A stretch of DNA of 64,000 bases. It comes from Symbiodinium natans. Taxonomy: Eukaryota; Sar; Dinophyceae; Suessiales; Symbiodiniaceae. The position numbers and the translations under genes are program-made. Positions within the stretch are counted from its first letter, which is position 1, and every line of letters begins with the position of its first letter. The stretch is from the NCBI GenBank assembly GCA_905221605.1, contig CAJNDS010002254.1:1-64000 (forward strand). The letters are read 5' to 3'. Of this stretch, positions 43,701-55,381 are shown piece after piece. The notes below the pieces were generated by a model that saw only the letters and a program-made list of their open reading frames with translations, was not told the DNA's origin and did no database searches.

Positions 43701-44640
43701 TTGAGTGAACGATAGGCAGAGCTTCTGCAAATTTGGTTCGTAGCCGTAGCCGAACCGCCGACGTGCATCATCAATGGCGGACTGGAAGCAGACCAGGTCT
43801 CCTGAAACGCGAGTGTCGCAAAGGTGCAGAGCCCGCAGCTCATACAAGCGTGCCATGTTGCAGATGCTGCCCTTGACCTTTGTGCTGTCCAAGTCTAACG
43901 ATGTAATCGGGGACTTTTCCAAGCTCTTTGCCAAAGCCTCAACATCTCCAAAAATGCCTCCTGCATGAGAGAAGTTCAGCTGCAAGTACTTTGTCCCTTG
44001 CAAGTGTGCCACGCTTCCCGAGACCAAAGTGTGCCCCAGCAACACTTGTTGAAGCTCTTTTGCTCCCGCCAGTGCAGAAATATTGCCATGAACCTTCGTG
44101 TCAGAGAGGTCGATGGTGTGAATGGAACCCAACTTCAGGTCATTGATGCTACCTGAAACATTCGTAGACTTGAGGGACAGCACCTCCAGGTCGGCCCCAC
44201 CTAGATTCTTCACGTCGCCCTGAAGCTGCGATCCTCGAATAGTCAGCCGCTTCAAGGCTGTAAGTTTCTTAAACTCCGTGGACAGCCGCGCCTCCTGCAG
44301 GGGGAGCTCTTTGGACGAGCAGCTTGGGGAAAAGGCTGCTCGCAACAGGGAAATGATGCGGGTCGCAAAGAGCCCTGAGATGTGGAGTCAGCCACTGACC
44401 GCACATGTGGCAACCGAAGTCTTCTATGGTGCTTCGATCTTCAGATCTACAAAACTAACATACCTTATTGCTCCTGATTCAATGACACATCGATCTCCGT
44501 GACGCGCTGGCATCTATTCTTCTCTGCGCATTTGATTCCCCGTGTGCCACATGCACCGTTGGACGACATCAGCCAGCCCAATCCCAATTCAAACATTACC
44601 GTGCCAGCGGCGTCTTCATCAGAAGTACCTCTTGCTGAGT
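40785..44640 (-). CDS. Leucine-rich-repeat receptor-like protein with cysteine-rich stalk
   Basis: Exon 44600-44465 has an LRR N-cap (WLMSSNGACGTRGIKC). The main exon, from about 44345, encodes about 25 leucine-rich repeats of some 22-25 residues with the pattern LxxLDLSxTxVxGDIxxL. Near 42.1 kb the reading frame shifts by one base; the other frame continues with more LRR-like sequence (ISLAADGCGLTGKVPSL) and then a Cys-rich domain at 41360-41090 (CACIEGFDSWNATTRRCQKC; CQQCPANSYTVYEGAISPHE) of GCC2/GCC3 (ephrin-receptor-like) type. A further exon at 40940-40785 continues it (CVNCKDLNLDCDHADA). LRR ectodomains bind proteins or glycans outside the cell, so a surface receptor or adhesion role is likely. 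No signal peptide was located with confidence; candidates lie upstream. Confidence 0.8.
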
Positions 44641-44925
44641 CAGCTTGCTGTTTGGACTTTTGCCGCTCGACATGAAAATTGGAAAAGTTGGGACCCTTTG
44701 CAACACCCGACAGGGAACTCCAGGATTTCGGAAAACTGCCTATACCAAGAAAATTGCATATTCCAAGCAGCAACCCAAACGCTTGAGCTTGACAGCCCAC
44801 TGTCTGGGCCTCCGCAGGTCCGGCGGGTTCCACCTTGGGCCTTGGCTTTCCACTTCCATTGATGGCATAGAAGAACAGACCGTAGAGTGTTGATGACAGT
44901 CAACAGGTGTAGTGTCCTGGCCTGT

Positions 44926-45297
44926 CTACTTCTGCTGCTCACAAACCGCAGGCCGGGAAACCACAAGCCGCAACAAGCCCCATCTGATCCACAAAGCAAA
45001 GCTGCGGGATGCCTGTCGTTCCACATTTTCATGCTGCGCACTTTCCTTCGCCAACGCCGTGTCCAGAAGAGAGAGTCCTGCACTTTGCTTCGGGCAGCAA
45101 GCGCCTAAACCACCCGACAAGTACAATCTCCAAGCACTGGGGAAGGCCTCCAACTGCAACCAACACCGCAGTCTCCGACGCTTAAGCCGAGACCAATCCC
45201 CCGCCACGCTTCCCTTTAGAATTCCTCGCTTGGCTTCTTTCAACAAGTCGTCCAAGCCTTTGTCCACTTCCTGAGCAGCCGCAGGCGAGGCATTCAT
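44926..45297 (-). CDS. Candidate upstream exon or small gene, unrecognised
   Basis: Open minus-strand frame starting MNASPAAAQEVDKGLDDLLK and rich in basic residues. It could be a 5' exon of the LRR locus or a separate small protein. No signal peptide or domain is visible. Confidence 0.3.
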   Translation of the reverse strand: MNASPAAAQEVDKGLDDLLKEAKRGILKGSVAGDWSRLKRRRLRCWLQLEAFPSAWRLYLSGGLGACCPKQSAGLSLLDTALAKESAQHENVERQASRSFALWIRWGLLRLVVSRPAVCEQQK

Positions 45298-45299
45298 CT

Positions 45300-47560
45300 A
45301 CAGCAAGAATGTCATGCCCCAAAAAATATGAATGTTGCTCGAAACTGTTTCCCACCCGTCAGACCTTCACCACATCATATCAAACATCCCAAACACAGAA
45401 TTCGTTGCATGCAGGCTTTCCTGGCTTCGGGAGACTCGGGGGAGCTACGTTCATGTGCCGTCTTCTTTTGCGCACAGCAGGTCTATCTTTGAGTCATGCC
45501 ATCACACCACATGTGATTCCAAGAAATCTGGGCGGGCCAGTCCATGCAGCAGTGTGGAAGTCCTAGACCCTAGCGATTCGCAAAACAACGAGTCAGAGCA
45601 AGGGGAACCTCAGCGATTCAAACCTAGTCACCTCCAGCATTTGAGACAGAGCGTGAGATGTGGAATGATAATGAAGATGGAGTTTGAGACACCACCCACA
45701 TCAAGATTGGCCAACAGACTGTATTCAGCAGCACAGGCACATGAACCCCACGCAACTGAAGTCAACTGATATTTTGCGGCTTTCACAGATGGCAAGCCAG
45801 TGGAAGCACGAACTGAAGGCTGGCCGTGAGTCATCTTCGACATCAGTCTCGCCCCGCTCTATTATGGATTGCTCAGCTGGACGATAAGCAGCAGCTGGAA
45901 GGAAGGTCCGAGCGAAACACAGCTGCAGCAATAAACCTTGCAGCGGTACCATTCACTGAACGAGGGTTTCCGTAGATTGCGGCTGCTAAAATTCTCATTG
46001 ACTAGACGATGACGACACGGAAAAACCTCATTCTCTGGCAAGCAACCGCCCGCACCGAAATCCCAAAATACAGAGACTCTAAGAAGGCAGACTACGTAGT
46101 TTTTTGTCTCACGTCCCGCTTTCGAGCCGAGAGCCTGCGGAGCGGACAATGCCCTGGCTGCCAAGCAACCTAAAGTGGGTTACGAGTTGGAATGGCCCCC
46201 CTTATGCTAACAAACCTTAACAGGGATTATAGTAACCCCCCTACTATAGTCCCTATAAAGGATTGTTAGTCTAAGGGGGAACATCCCAAGTTACGAGCTG
46301 TAAACTATAGAAAAGCATGGCCGGTTAGCATTTGGCCAACCATGTGAATCCAGGCCTGGAGGGCATTTTCAACCAGTAGTGACAGGCACATGGTTTGCAT
46401 GCCTACAGTTGTGCCACGCTGCCCATTCCTGAGGCCCACGCGCGCTCAGAAACACCGCGAGTGGGATCTGCGCAGTGAACCTCGCCATGCCCATGCCAGG
46501 CGGGGCTTCCCATCCCAGTGGATGCCCCGCTAAGGTTTTCAATGTGGCCGGAACAGGGACACAAAATACAACAGCTCCGCGTCGGACCGGATAGCCTTGC
46601 AAGCGCAAGGCGCATGATGCTCAAATGGTTACCTGGCGCTGCCCGGTGGGCAGCTCGGCTCATAGCAGAGTCTAGTCTAGGCTCGTTTCCAGTTTTTGGT
46701 TGCCTGGGATCTTGCGATTTGTTCAAGCTGCTTCCCTTCTAGCTGCCCTGAGCCCTGCAACCTGTTCTTCACCCCATTGCGTTGAAGGTTGTGTGCCACG
46801 GATTGTGGAGCTTTACCACCTGGCGGCCTTAGGGCCTCTAGAGGACAACTGTTCCCCGTTTACTGTTGCATCTGTCACCTCAATTGCCCTGCTCTGAATC
46901 TCAGCACTTAGCCAAGAGAGCGAAGCGCTCACAGCAAGAGTTTCTACAACGAAGGTGTCAAAGAAACAAGAAAACAATTCCTGCTGGAATCCCGCCCTAA
47001 GAGCGCCACCGGCTCTAGGTGGATCGTAGAACTGGACGCCTGGAAACCTGCATGGTCGTTCAGCAGTTGAGTGCCACAGATCCTGGAAAGTTAGAATGGA
47101 CATGTTAAATGGGTGTCTGACGAGTAGTAGAAGGGGGAACTTACTTGAACTAGCCACCAACCACGAGCATCCCTCAAACCCGAAATCTTGTCAACCTCAA
47201 CCCCCTTACCGAACACCATCGGCTTCATGCCATGTTTGCTCTTCAGCCAGTGCTATGATTCGCTCTGCACGAGCACATGTTGCGAGAAAAATGAGCAGAA
47301 AGCAGGAAGAATACCATTGTCATCCAATATACCGTGAGCATCCCACTCTACGACGCTTTTTCACGTCTCCTATCTGGCCACTCTGGCTTGCCAAAAAGGA
47401 TGACATGCTTATGCCGACAGAGGGCACCACGAGCCATGAAATCAGCTGCGAGAAGCTCTCAATGACTCAGTGGCCCAACTGCATCGAAACGTTCAGGGCT
47501 CAGACTTTTCCAGGGTTTCTCAGGGCTTGCAGGGAGAGCTAAAAGTTTAGGGTTGAGCCC
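45300..47560. other. Region upstream of the LRR locus; weak coding traces
   Basis: The minus strand has two open segments that might be leader exons: 45952-45760 (MVPLQGLLLQLCFARTFLPA, signal-peptide-like) and about 47075-46815 (FFDTFVVETLAVSASLSWLS). Plus-strand frames at 47096-47542 show no known domain. Nothing here could be joined to a recognised protein. Confidence 0.35.
46195..46286. mobile_element. Small hairpin element with CCCCCTTA ends
   Basis: CCCCCCTTATGCTAACAA at the left and TTGTTAGTCTAAGGGGG at the right are near-complementary; inner arms AGGGATTATAGTAAC and CTACTATAGTCCCT also pair. A compact, non-coding palindrome. Confidence 0.8.
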
Positions 47561-48147
47561 GCAATACACGCCCAAAAAACATCAACAAAAACCTTCGAGC
47601 CCTTCTAAAACTGACATGTGGTGGCCCCACGGGCTTCGCCTGACTCTCTTAAAAGCAGAGGGAAACCCCCAACCCCAACCCCCCGACCACACCACGGGGG
47701 GGACGACATCACGGGGCAATAGATGCATAAAAATGAATACATATATATGTATATATACATATAGATATACTAAACACCTTGCTTATAAATTGGAGCATAA
47801 GGCTGCGTTCCGCGCCTGTCAGACACCACCAAAGACACTGTGGCAGGGATCATCGTCAGGATGGTGGCCACATGCCAGAGTCAGAGCGACCTGCGCTGTT
47901 GAGGGATCCTCTTGGGATCCTAAACGTCCTAAACCATAAGTGCTAACCCGAAACCCTAAAACCTAATCAGACCGGAGGGCAACTGATTTAGGCTCCGTCA
48001 CTAACGACCTTGCTGGGCAGGAACCAGGTTGTTGATGTTTGGTAAATTTCTGGTTCCTACAGCGATTTTCCGGTTAGGATTGTAAATTAGGTTCCGAGTT
48101 CCGGGTTTCAAGGACCCTTGCAGTGCCTTTGCAGGGCAAGGGCCCCC

Positions 48148-49022
<875 letters not shown>

Positions 49023-49509
49023 ACCCTAAACCTCATAAACCCAAATTGTGAAATTCTGAACCCAAATTCTGAACCCTTAAACTCCTGTCACCCCGCAACC
49101 CCGGCCTGATACTGCTAGATGTGCTAATGGCCCAATGGCATGCGGCTCTATACCTCGGTTAGGTTGCCTCTAGGTTTATAGGCTTACGGTTCAGCTCACA
49201 GCGTACCCAGGGCCCCAGCGAGTCCCATACGCCTTACAGCAATTGGCCACGGAATCGACCTTCACTTGTGTCCTGCCACATGCTTGACCTTGCATTTATC
49301 GTTTTGGATCTTCCGAGGTTGGGGTTTCGGGTTTGATATAGGGTGTAGGGCTTCATGAACAGTTTGGGATTTGGTTTAGGGTTTTCCGGGTCTCACGCAG
49401 GCCTCCATCTTCTTGACTGCCCTCCGCCCAAATGCAGGAGGAGCCCTCGCAGTTCTCCTTTCATTCGCAAGCAGACCTTTTGCCTTCACGCCTCAACCGC
49501 ATAAGAGTC

Positions 49510-49740
49510 CCCCTTCTCTCTTATCTTTCTTCTTCTCTCTTTCTTCTTCTCTCTCTTCTCCTCTCTCTTCTCCTCCCTTACCAATTCTTCTTCTCGCTTC
49601 TTCTTCTTGCATCTTCTCTCTTCATGTATCTTCTTCTTTTTTCTCTTTCTTCGTCTCTCTTCTTCTTTCCTCTTTTTTCTCGTCTCTCTTCCTCTTTCTT
49701 CTCTTTCTTCGTCTCTTCCTTTTTCTTCTCTTTCTGCCTG
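49510..49740. repeat. Pyrimidine (TTCTTC/CTCT) tract
   Basis: About 230 bases of TCTTCTTCTC-type sequence in the first intron of the compact gene copy. Serine/phenylalanine/leucine-only frames through it are not genes. Confidence 0.95.
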
Positions 49741-50048
49741 CTGGGGTTGAGGGCTTAGGGATTAGGGCGGAGGGGGTAGAGCCACAGCCAAGCATTGCTT
49801 CAGAGGCTCAGAAAAGTCGTCGGCCCCCAGCGGAAGCCAGCAGGACAGGGCGAAAAGCGAGCATGGCAAGTGCCAATGGACCATGGTCTATAGGCTTGCG
49901 GGCTAATAGGGGCCGGCCGATGGGTTTAGGGCTTTTAGGGTTGTTAGAGGTTAACGCGGGGGGTGGGGGGGTCTCTAAATCGGGTGGCGGTTTGATTTGA
50001 TTCCAAGGACGCCTACTACAAATGCCATACCAAGAATAACCGCGACTA

Positions 50049-50114
50049 CCAGGATGGGCTATTAGGCCTTACAATCCCCAAGGGATTACAGGGTAAAAAT
50101 AGCCCATCCTGGTA
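50049..50114. mobile_element. Hairpin element, family ACCAGGATGGGCTATT, left of the transporter array
   Basis: ACCAGGATGGGCTATT and AATAGCCCATCCTGGTA are exact complements around a core that itself pairs (CAATCCC...GGGATTA). A related element lies just beyond the other end of the array at 61733-61823. Confidence 0.85.
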
Positions 50115-50625
50115 TAGCCACCTGACGCGACGTGGTACAAGCCCCATTGACGCGGGAGCTGCGGCAGTTGGCACTAGCCGGCAGTTGCAGTGGCAGCGGT
50201 CCTACAGTAAAAATAGTAGACGTAGCCACAGTCTGGCAGCAGTGTCTTACCATCGACACCCTTGCACGGAGCCTGTTTGTCATCATGAACGCCAACAGCG
50301 CCCTTGCACTGTTGCAGTGGCCTTCAGATGTCACTCGGCTCCGCATGGCATTGATGCTTATAGCAATGCCTGCAGTCTCCAACTGCGTCGCTTCGCCACG
50401 ATTTTCGCAGGCCGCAGCTTCACGCTGGCGTGCTGTCTCTGTGGATGCACGGCGTCTGGGCTGCGGGAGCTTTAACGTGCTGTACAACAGGGGCGAGCTT
50501 GACATAAAGGATGCTTACATGACTGAATTCTTAGTTCGTAGGGCATGGTGCTTCATGACCATTCTCAGTATGTGCACGAACGTCATCTTGCATGTCGAAG
50601 ACCTATGCAAGGGGCCACGCAGTGC

Positions 50626-52032
50626 TCAGGCGAATCCAAGAATCTGCTTCATGGCCGTGTAAGTGCCGAAGACAAAGAGGAAGATGCCCAGAGCCAGGAA
50701 GGCCAGGGTCAGGAGGATCTCTTTAGTGAACCACGAGAAGCCCTTCGTGTCCCTGCGACGGAGCGCCAGGATCCACAAGGGTGGCACGATGAAGGAGATG
50801 TAAGCTGAGGCGAAGGCTCCGATGAAGTCCAGCATCTCCTTCAGACTTGTGATGACCACAGCCACCAGCACCACCAAGGCCACAGAGGCGAGGGCACAGA
50901 AGATGTCGTACCACCGCGTCGCGGACCGGCCGTAGACCACCACATCCGTCGCCTCGGCGTCGGCGTCGCGCCCCCGGACCTTCCGTACGGCATAGGCCAG
51001 GAACTGCCGCACGGGGTAGATGTGAAACTGGAAGCAAGTGAGTACGCTGTACATCACCGAGGCCAAAGAGATGACCACCAAGACTTGCTTCCTCACGGGC
51101 ATCAGGTCCAAAATCAAGGAGTCCTTCTGACCCTCTGCCACGCCAAAAGCCAAGACTCCCAGGATGGACACGGTGGCGTACAGCACGAAGCTGAAGCCAG
51201 AGCTCAGCAAGGCCACACGCATCATCCGCTTCACCGACGGCTCGGGTGTGATTTCTCCAGTGAGCTGTGGCACATTGAACTGGTTGTTGTAGGCGAAGAC
51301 CATATTGTTGATGGCGCCCATGTAGCTCAGCATCGTAGCGTGGCCGGGGCCAAAAAGGAAGGTCTCCGGCGTGATGCTCTCGTTGATGCCGGACTGGCCC
51401 AGGTAGCTTCCCACCACGATCACCAGAAACGCCAAAGCAGCTACACTGAGGGCCGCCAGGTGCCGCATGAAGCCGATATCTCGGGCGAGGGCCATGGGAC
51501 AGCACACGAAGATCCCCACCAACACCACAAAGATGTTGCGCGCATGCTGGTCCGCGTCGAAGATCACCACGAAGACCTGGCCGCAAACGATGAGGTATCC
51601 CGCCGCAGCACCAAGGCAGTTGCAGGTGTTCATGAAGCCCGTGATGAAGGACATGGAAGGGTGGAAGAGGCTCTCACAAAGATCCTCGAAGCTCCACGAC
51701 TTGGTCTCCACGGAAGCCACGGAGATCATACGGATGCTTGCCACAGTCAGCACTGCACCGATCAGCAGACAGCCCAGCTGGTAGACGGCACCGACTTCGG
51801 CGGCATGTACGGAAATGGACAAAATACCAGCGCCAATGCCTGCTTTGCTCAAGCAGATGGCCGACGGCAACACGCCTCCCGGGCGGAAGAGACCCGCCAA
51901 GCCAGATGTCCTTTCGCTGCCTTTGCCTGAACCCTGCTCCGCCGGAAGCTTCTCGGGCTCTGACAGCCCATCTTCCGTGGAGGCCGTCTCCAAGTCCACG
52001 CGGTCCGCCGGAACCGCAAGCTTAGAGGCCAT
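50626..52032 (-). CDS. Amino acid transporter, AAAP family, array copy 1
   Basis: Single exon of 468 residues starting MASKLAVP; this start is shared by all five copies, whereas the sequence before it is not. After a polar N-terminus of about 55 residues come about eleven hydrophobic helices typical of the amino acid/auxin permease family (Aa_trans), with the conserved helix-1 region LPSAICLSKAGIGAGILSIS and later MVFAYNNQFNVPQLTGEITP. Members move amino acids with H+ or Na+ across plasma or vacuolar membranes; the substrate is not predictable here. It differs from the other copies at ADR instead of VEH near residue 10, Leu for Ile in EKLPAE and Phe for Leu in SSGFSF. It is the 3'-most copy on the minus strand and its leader is disrupted. 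Confidence 0.93.
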   Translation of the reverse strand: MASKLAVPADRVDLETASTEDGLSEPEKLPAEQGSGKGSERTSGLAGLFRPGGVLPSAICLSKAGIGAGILSISVHAAEVGAVYQLGCLLIGAVLTVASIRMISVASVETKSWSFEDLCESLFHPSMSFITGFMNTCNCLGAAAGYLIVCGQVFVVIFDADQHARNIFVVLVGIFVCCPMALARDIGFMRHLAALSVAALAFLVIVVGSYLGQSGINESITPETFLFGPGHATMLSYMGAINNMVFAYNNQFNVPQLTGEITPEPSVKRMMRVALLSSGFSFVLYATVSILGVLAFGVAEGQKDSLILDLMPVRKQVLVVISLASVMYSVLTCFQFHIYPVRQFLAYAVRKVRGRDADAEATDVVVYGRSATRWYDIFCALASVALVVLVAVVITSLKEMLDFIGAFASAYISFIVPPLWILALRRRDTKGFSWFTKEILLTLAFLALGIFLFVFGTYTAMKQILGFA

Positions 52033-52036
52033 GGCC

Positions 52037-52213
52037 AAAGCTATGACTGTTTGCATCTCAATGTTGTCATGAATACCAATTATTGCCAATTATGCAAAGA
52101 ATACTTCATCTCGAGAGGTAACCATCGTTAGCAAATAGTGAGGCAGCAGAGTTTGGGTGCCGTAGGAGTTGGAGACAAGTTGCACTGAAACCACAAGCTG
52201 AGAAGTCATGGCC
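52037..52213 (-). other. 177-bp insertion in the leader of array copy 1, with a decoy start
   Basis: Relative to the other copies, 177 bases separate the start codon from the conserved leader. CATGGCC stands at both edges (52030-52036 and 52207-52213). The outer ATG opens a 39-codon frame, MTSQLVVSVQLV..., that resembles the start of the real protein (MASKLAVPVEHV) and then ends. This may be a decayed duplicate of the N-terminus joined to foreign sequence. Confidence 0.65.
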
Positions 52214-53120
52214 CACAAAGGTCTGACTGTCTCACTACAATCGCTTTGGGTGGTGGAAGCTGTCGTCCCGGGCACAGAATGCTGTGGTATCCTCAACATA
52301 AAAAAACTCCTTACCGGAAGTTGGCGTCTCAAGAGGCAACCATAGTTAGCAACAGTATGTGCTGTAGGAGTAGGACTAAGAGGAGTAGGAGTAGGAGGCA
52401 ACAGCAACAGTGGCAGTAGCAATAGCGGTCGTACTAATCTACATTTGCTATTGCGGTTGAATCAGTAGCAGTCGAAGGAACAGCCGCAACGGCAGCAGCA
52501 GCGGCAGCCGCAGAGTAGTCCCAGCAATGGAACGAGCATGCGTAGCCGCAGTAGGTGTAGCAGATACCATTGGCAGAAGGTGAAACTGGAGCTTGCAGTG
52601 GCCGCGGTCCTAATAGCAGTAGTCGTGGCCACACTCGTGAAGATGGCGATGTAGTCCGATGTCGTAGCAGTAGGCGTGGCAGCAGCACCGCAGTATCGTA
52701 CCATCGACACCCCTGCACGCAGCCTGTTTGTCATCACGAATGCCAACAGCGCCCTTGCACTGTTGCAGTGACGTAAGGATTGGGAGCGGGCCTTCAGATG
52801 TCGGCTCCGCATGGCATTGATTCTTATAGCAATGCCCGCAGTCTCCAACTGCTTCGCTTCGCCAAGATTTTCGCAGGCCGCAGCTTCACGCTGGCGTGCT
52901 GTCACTGTGGATGCACGGCGTCTGGGCTGCGGGAGCTTTCACGTGCTGTACAACAGGGGCGAGCTTGACATAAAGGCCTCATGAGGCCGTGGGGTTTGCA
53001 GATGTTTACATGACTGAATTCGTAGTTCGTAGGGCATGGTGCTTCATGACCATTCTATGGCAGTATGTGCACGAACGTCATCTTGCATGTCGAAGACCTA
53101 GGCAAGGGGCCACGCAGTGC
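52214..53120. repeat. Spacer between array copies 1 and 2
   Basis: Contains the conserved leader of copy 1 (52214-52330), a variable GTAGGA/GCAGCA-rich stretch, then about 500 bases conserved in all spacers to the stop codon of copy 2. Between spacers, differences include insertions of 1, 5 and 6 bases that break any frame, so the conserved part is copied non-coding DNA and not a gene. Confidence 0.8.
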
Positions 53121-54527
53121 TCAGGCGAATCCAAGAATCTGCTTCATGGCCGTGTAAGTGCCGAAGACAAAGAGGAAGATGCCCAGAGCCAGGAAGGCCA
53201 GGGTCAGGAGGATCTCTCTAGTGAACCAGGAGAAGCCCTTCGTGTCCCTGCGACGGAGCGCCAGGATCCACAAGGGTGGCACGATGAAGGAGATGTAAGC
53301 TGAGGCGAAGGCTCCGATGAAGTCCAGCATCTCCTTCAGACTTGTGATGACCACAGCCACCAGCACCACCAAGGCCACAGAGGCGAGGGCACAGAAGATG
53401 TCGTACCACCGCGTCGCGGACCGGCCGTAGACCATCACATCCGTCGCCTCGGCGTCGGCGTCGCGCCCCCGGACCTTCCGTACGGCATAGGCCAGGAACT
53501 GCCGCACGGGGTAGATGTGAAACTGGAAGCAAGTGAGTACGCTGTACATCACCGAGGCCAAAGAGATGACCACCAAGACTTGCTTCCTCACGGGCATCAG
53601 GTCCAAAATCAAGGAGTCCTTCTGACCCTCTGCCACGCCAAAAGCCAAGACTCCCAGGATGGACACGGTGGCGTACAGCACGAAGCTGAGGCCAGAGCTC
53701 AGCAGGGCCACACGCATCATCCGCTTCACCGACGGCTCGGGTGTGATTTCTCCAGTGAGCTGTGGCACATTGAACTGGTTGTTGTAGGCGAAGACCATAT
53801 TGTTGATGGCGCCCATGTAGCTCAGCATCGTAGCGTGGCCGGGGCCAAAAAGGAAGGTCTCTGGCGTGATGCTCTCGTTGATGCCGGACTGGCCCAGGTA
53901 GCTTCCCACCACGATCACCAGAAACGCCAAAGCAGCTACACTGAGGGCCGCCAGGTGCCGCATGAAGCCGATATCTCGGGCGAGGGCCATGGGACAGCAC
54001 ACGAAGATCCCCACCAACACCACAAAGATGTTGCGCGCATGCTGATCCGCGTCGAAGATCACCACGAAGACCTGGCCGCAAACGATGAGGTATCCCGCCG
54101 CAGCACCAAGGCAGTTGCAGGTGTTCATGAAGCCCGTGATGAAGGACATGGAAGGGTGGAAGAGGCTCTCACAAAGATCCTCGAAGCTCCACGACTTGGT
54201 CTCCACGGAAGCCACGGAGATCATACGGATGCTTGCCACAGTCAGCACTGCACCGATCAGCAGACAGCCCAGCTGGTAGACGGCACCGACTTCGGCGGCA
54301 TGTACGGAAATGGACAGAATGCCAGCGCCAATGCCTGCTTTGCTCAAGCAGATGGCCGACGGCAACACGCCTCCCGGGCGGAAGAGACCCGCCAAGCCAG
54401 ATGTCCTTTCGCTGCCTTTGCCTGAACCCTGCTCCGCCGGAATCTTCTCGGGCTCTGACAGCCCGTCTTCCGTGGAGGCCGTCTCCAAGTCCACATGCTC
54501 CACTGGAACCGCAAGCTTAGAAGCCAT
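53121..54527 (-). CDS. Amino acid transporter, AAAP family, array copy 2
   Basis: Complete 468-residue copy, intact. Compared with copy 1 it has VEH near residue 10, Ile in EKIPAE, Leu in SSGLSF and Arg in FTREIL; unique to it is Met in DVMVYG, where the others have Val. Upstream of the ATG the frame stays open for 41 codons, but this leader is only a transcribed UTR by comparison with copy 1, where it is displaced. Confidence 0.93.
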   Translation of the reverse strand: MASKLAVPVEHVDLETASTEDGLSEPEKIPAEQGSGKGSERTSGLAGLFRPGGVLPSAICLSKAGIGAGILSISVHAAEVGAVYQLGCLLIGAVLTVASIRMISVASVETKSWSFEDLCESLFHPSMSFITGFMNTCNCLGAAAGYLIVCGQVFVVIFDADQHARNIFVVLVGIFVCCPMALARDIGFMRHLAALSVAALAFLVIVVGSYLGQSGINESITPETFLFGPGHATMLSYMGAINNMVFAYNNQFNVPQLTGEITPEPSVKRMMRVALLSSGLSFVLYATVSILGVLAFGVAEGQKDSLILDLMPVRKQVLVVISLASVMYSVLTCFQFHIYPVRQFLAYAVRKVRGRDADAEATDVMVYGRSATRWYDIFCALASVALVVLVAVVITSLKEMLDFIGAFASAYISFIVPPLWILALRRRDTKGFSWFTREILLTLAFLALGIFLFVFGTYTAMKQILGFA

Positions 54528-55381
54528 GGCCCACAAAGGTCTCACTGTCTCACTGGAATCGCTTTGGGTGGTGGAAGCTGTCGTCTCGAGCACAGAATGC
54601 TGTGGTATGCTCCATATAAACAGAATCCTTACCGGAAGTTGCCGTCTCAACAGGCAACATAGTTCGCAATAGTATGTGCAGTAGGAGTAGGAAGACTAAG
54701 AAGAGGAGCAGGAGTAGGAGCAACAGTAACAGTAGCAGTAGCAGTAGCAGTAGCAATAGCAGCCGTACTAATCTGCATGTAAAATTGCTATTGCGGTTGA
54801 ATCAGTAGCAGTAGGAACAGCCGCAGCGGCAGCTGCAGAGTAGTCCCAGCAATGGAACGAGCATACGTAGCCGTGATAAGTGTAGCAGATACCATTGCCA
54901 GTAGGTGAAGCCGGAGCTGCGGCAGTACAGTAGCATGGCAGCAGAATCGTACCATCGACACCCCTGCACGGAGCCTGTTTGTCATCACGAACGCCAACAG
55001 CGCCCTTGCACTGTTGCTGTTGCAGTGACGCAAGGATTGGGAGCGGGCCTTCAGATGTCGGCTCCGCATCTCTCGGCATTGATGCTTATAGCAACGCCCG
55101 CAGTCTCCAACTGCTTCGCTTCGCCAAGATTTTCGCAGGCCGCAGCTTCACGCTGGCGTGCTGTCTCTGTGGATGCACGGCGTCTGGGCTGCGGGAGCTT
55201 TCACGTGCTGTACAACAGGGGCGAGCTTGACATAAAGGCCTCATGGGGCCGTGGGTTTGCAGATGTTTACATGACTGAATTCGTAGTTCGTAGGGCATGG
55301 TGCTTCATGACCATTCTATGGCAGTATGTGCACGAACGTCATCTTGCATGTCGGAGACCTATGCAAGGGGCCACGCAGCGC
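54528..55381. repeat. Spacer between array copies 2 and 3
   Basis: Leader, then an AGTAGC/AGGAGT simple repeat (about 54674-54770), then the conserved half. The simple repeat differs in length from every other spacer. Confidence 0.8.

Noticed and set aside
50723-51586. Long second frame (287 codons) on the minus strand inside each transporter copy, and a 302-codon frame on the plus strand
   Set aside because: Both repeat in all five copies only because the transporter does; their composition (Arg/Gly/Leu or His/Gln-rich) is a shadow of GC-rich third codon positions in the real gene.
52462-52905. Frames of 130-170 codons in the spacers between transporter copies (starting MSSSPLLYS in several)
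   Set aside because: Spacer copies differ by insertions or deletions of lengths that are not multiples of three, so no protein is being conserved.
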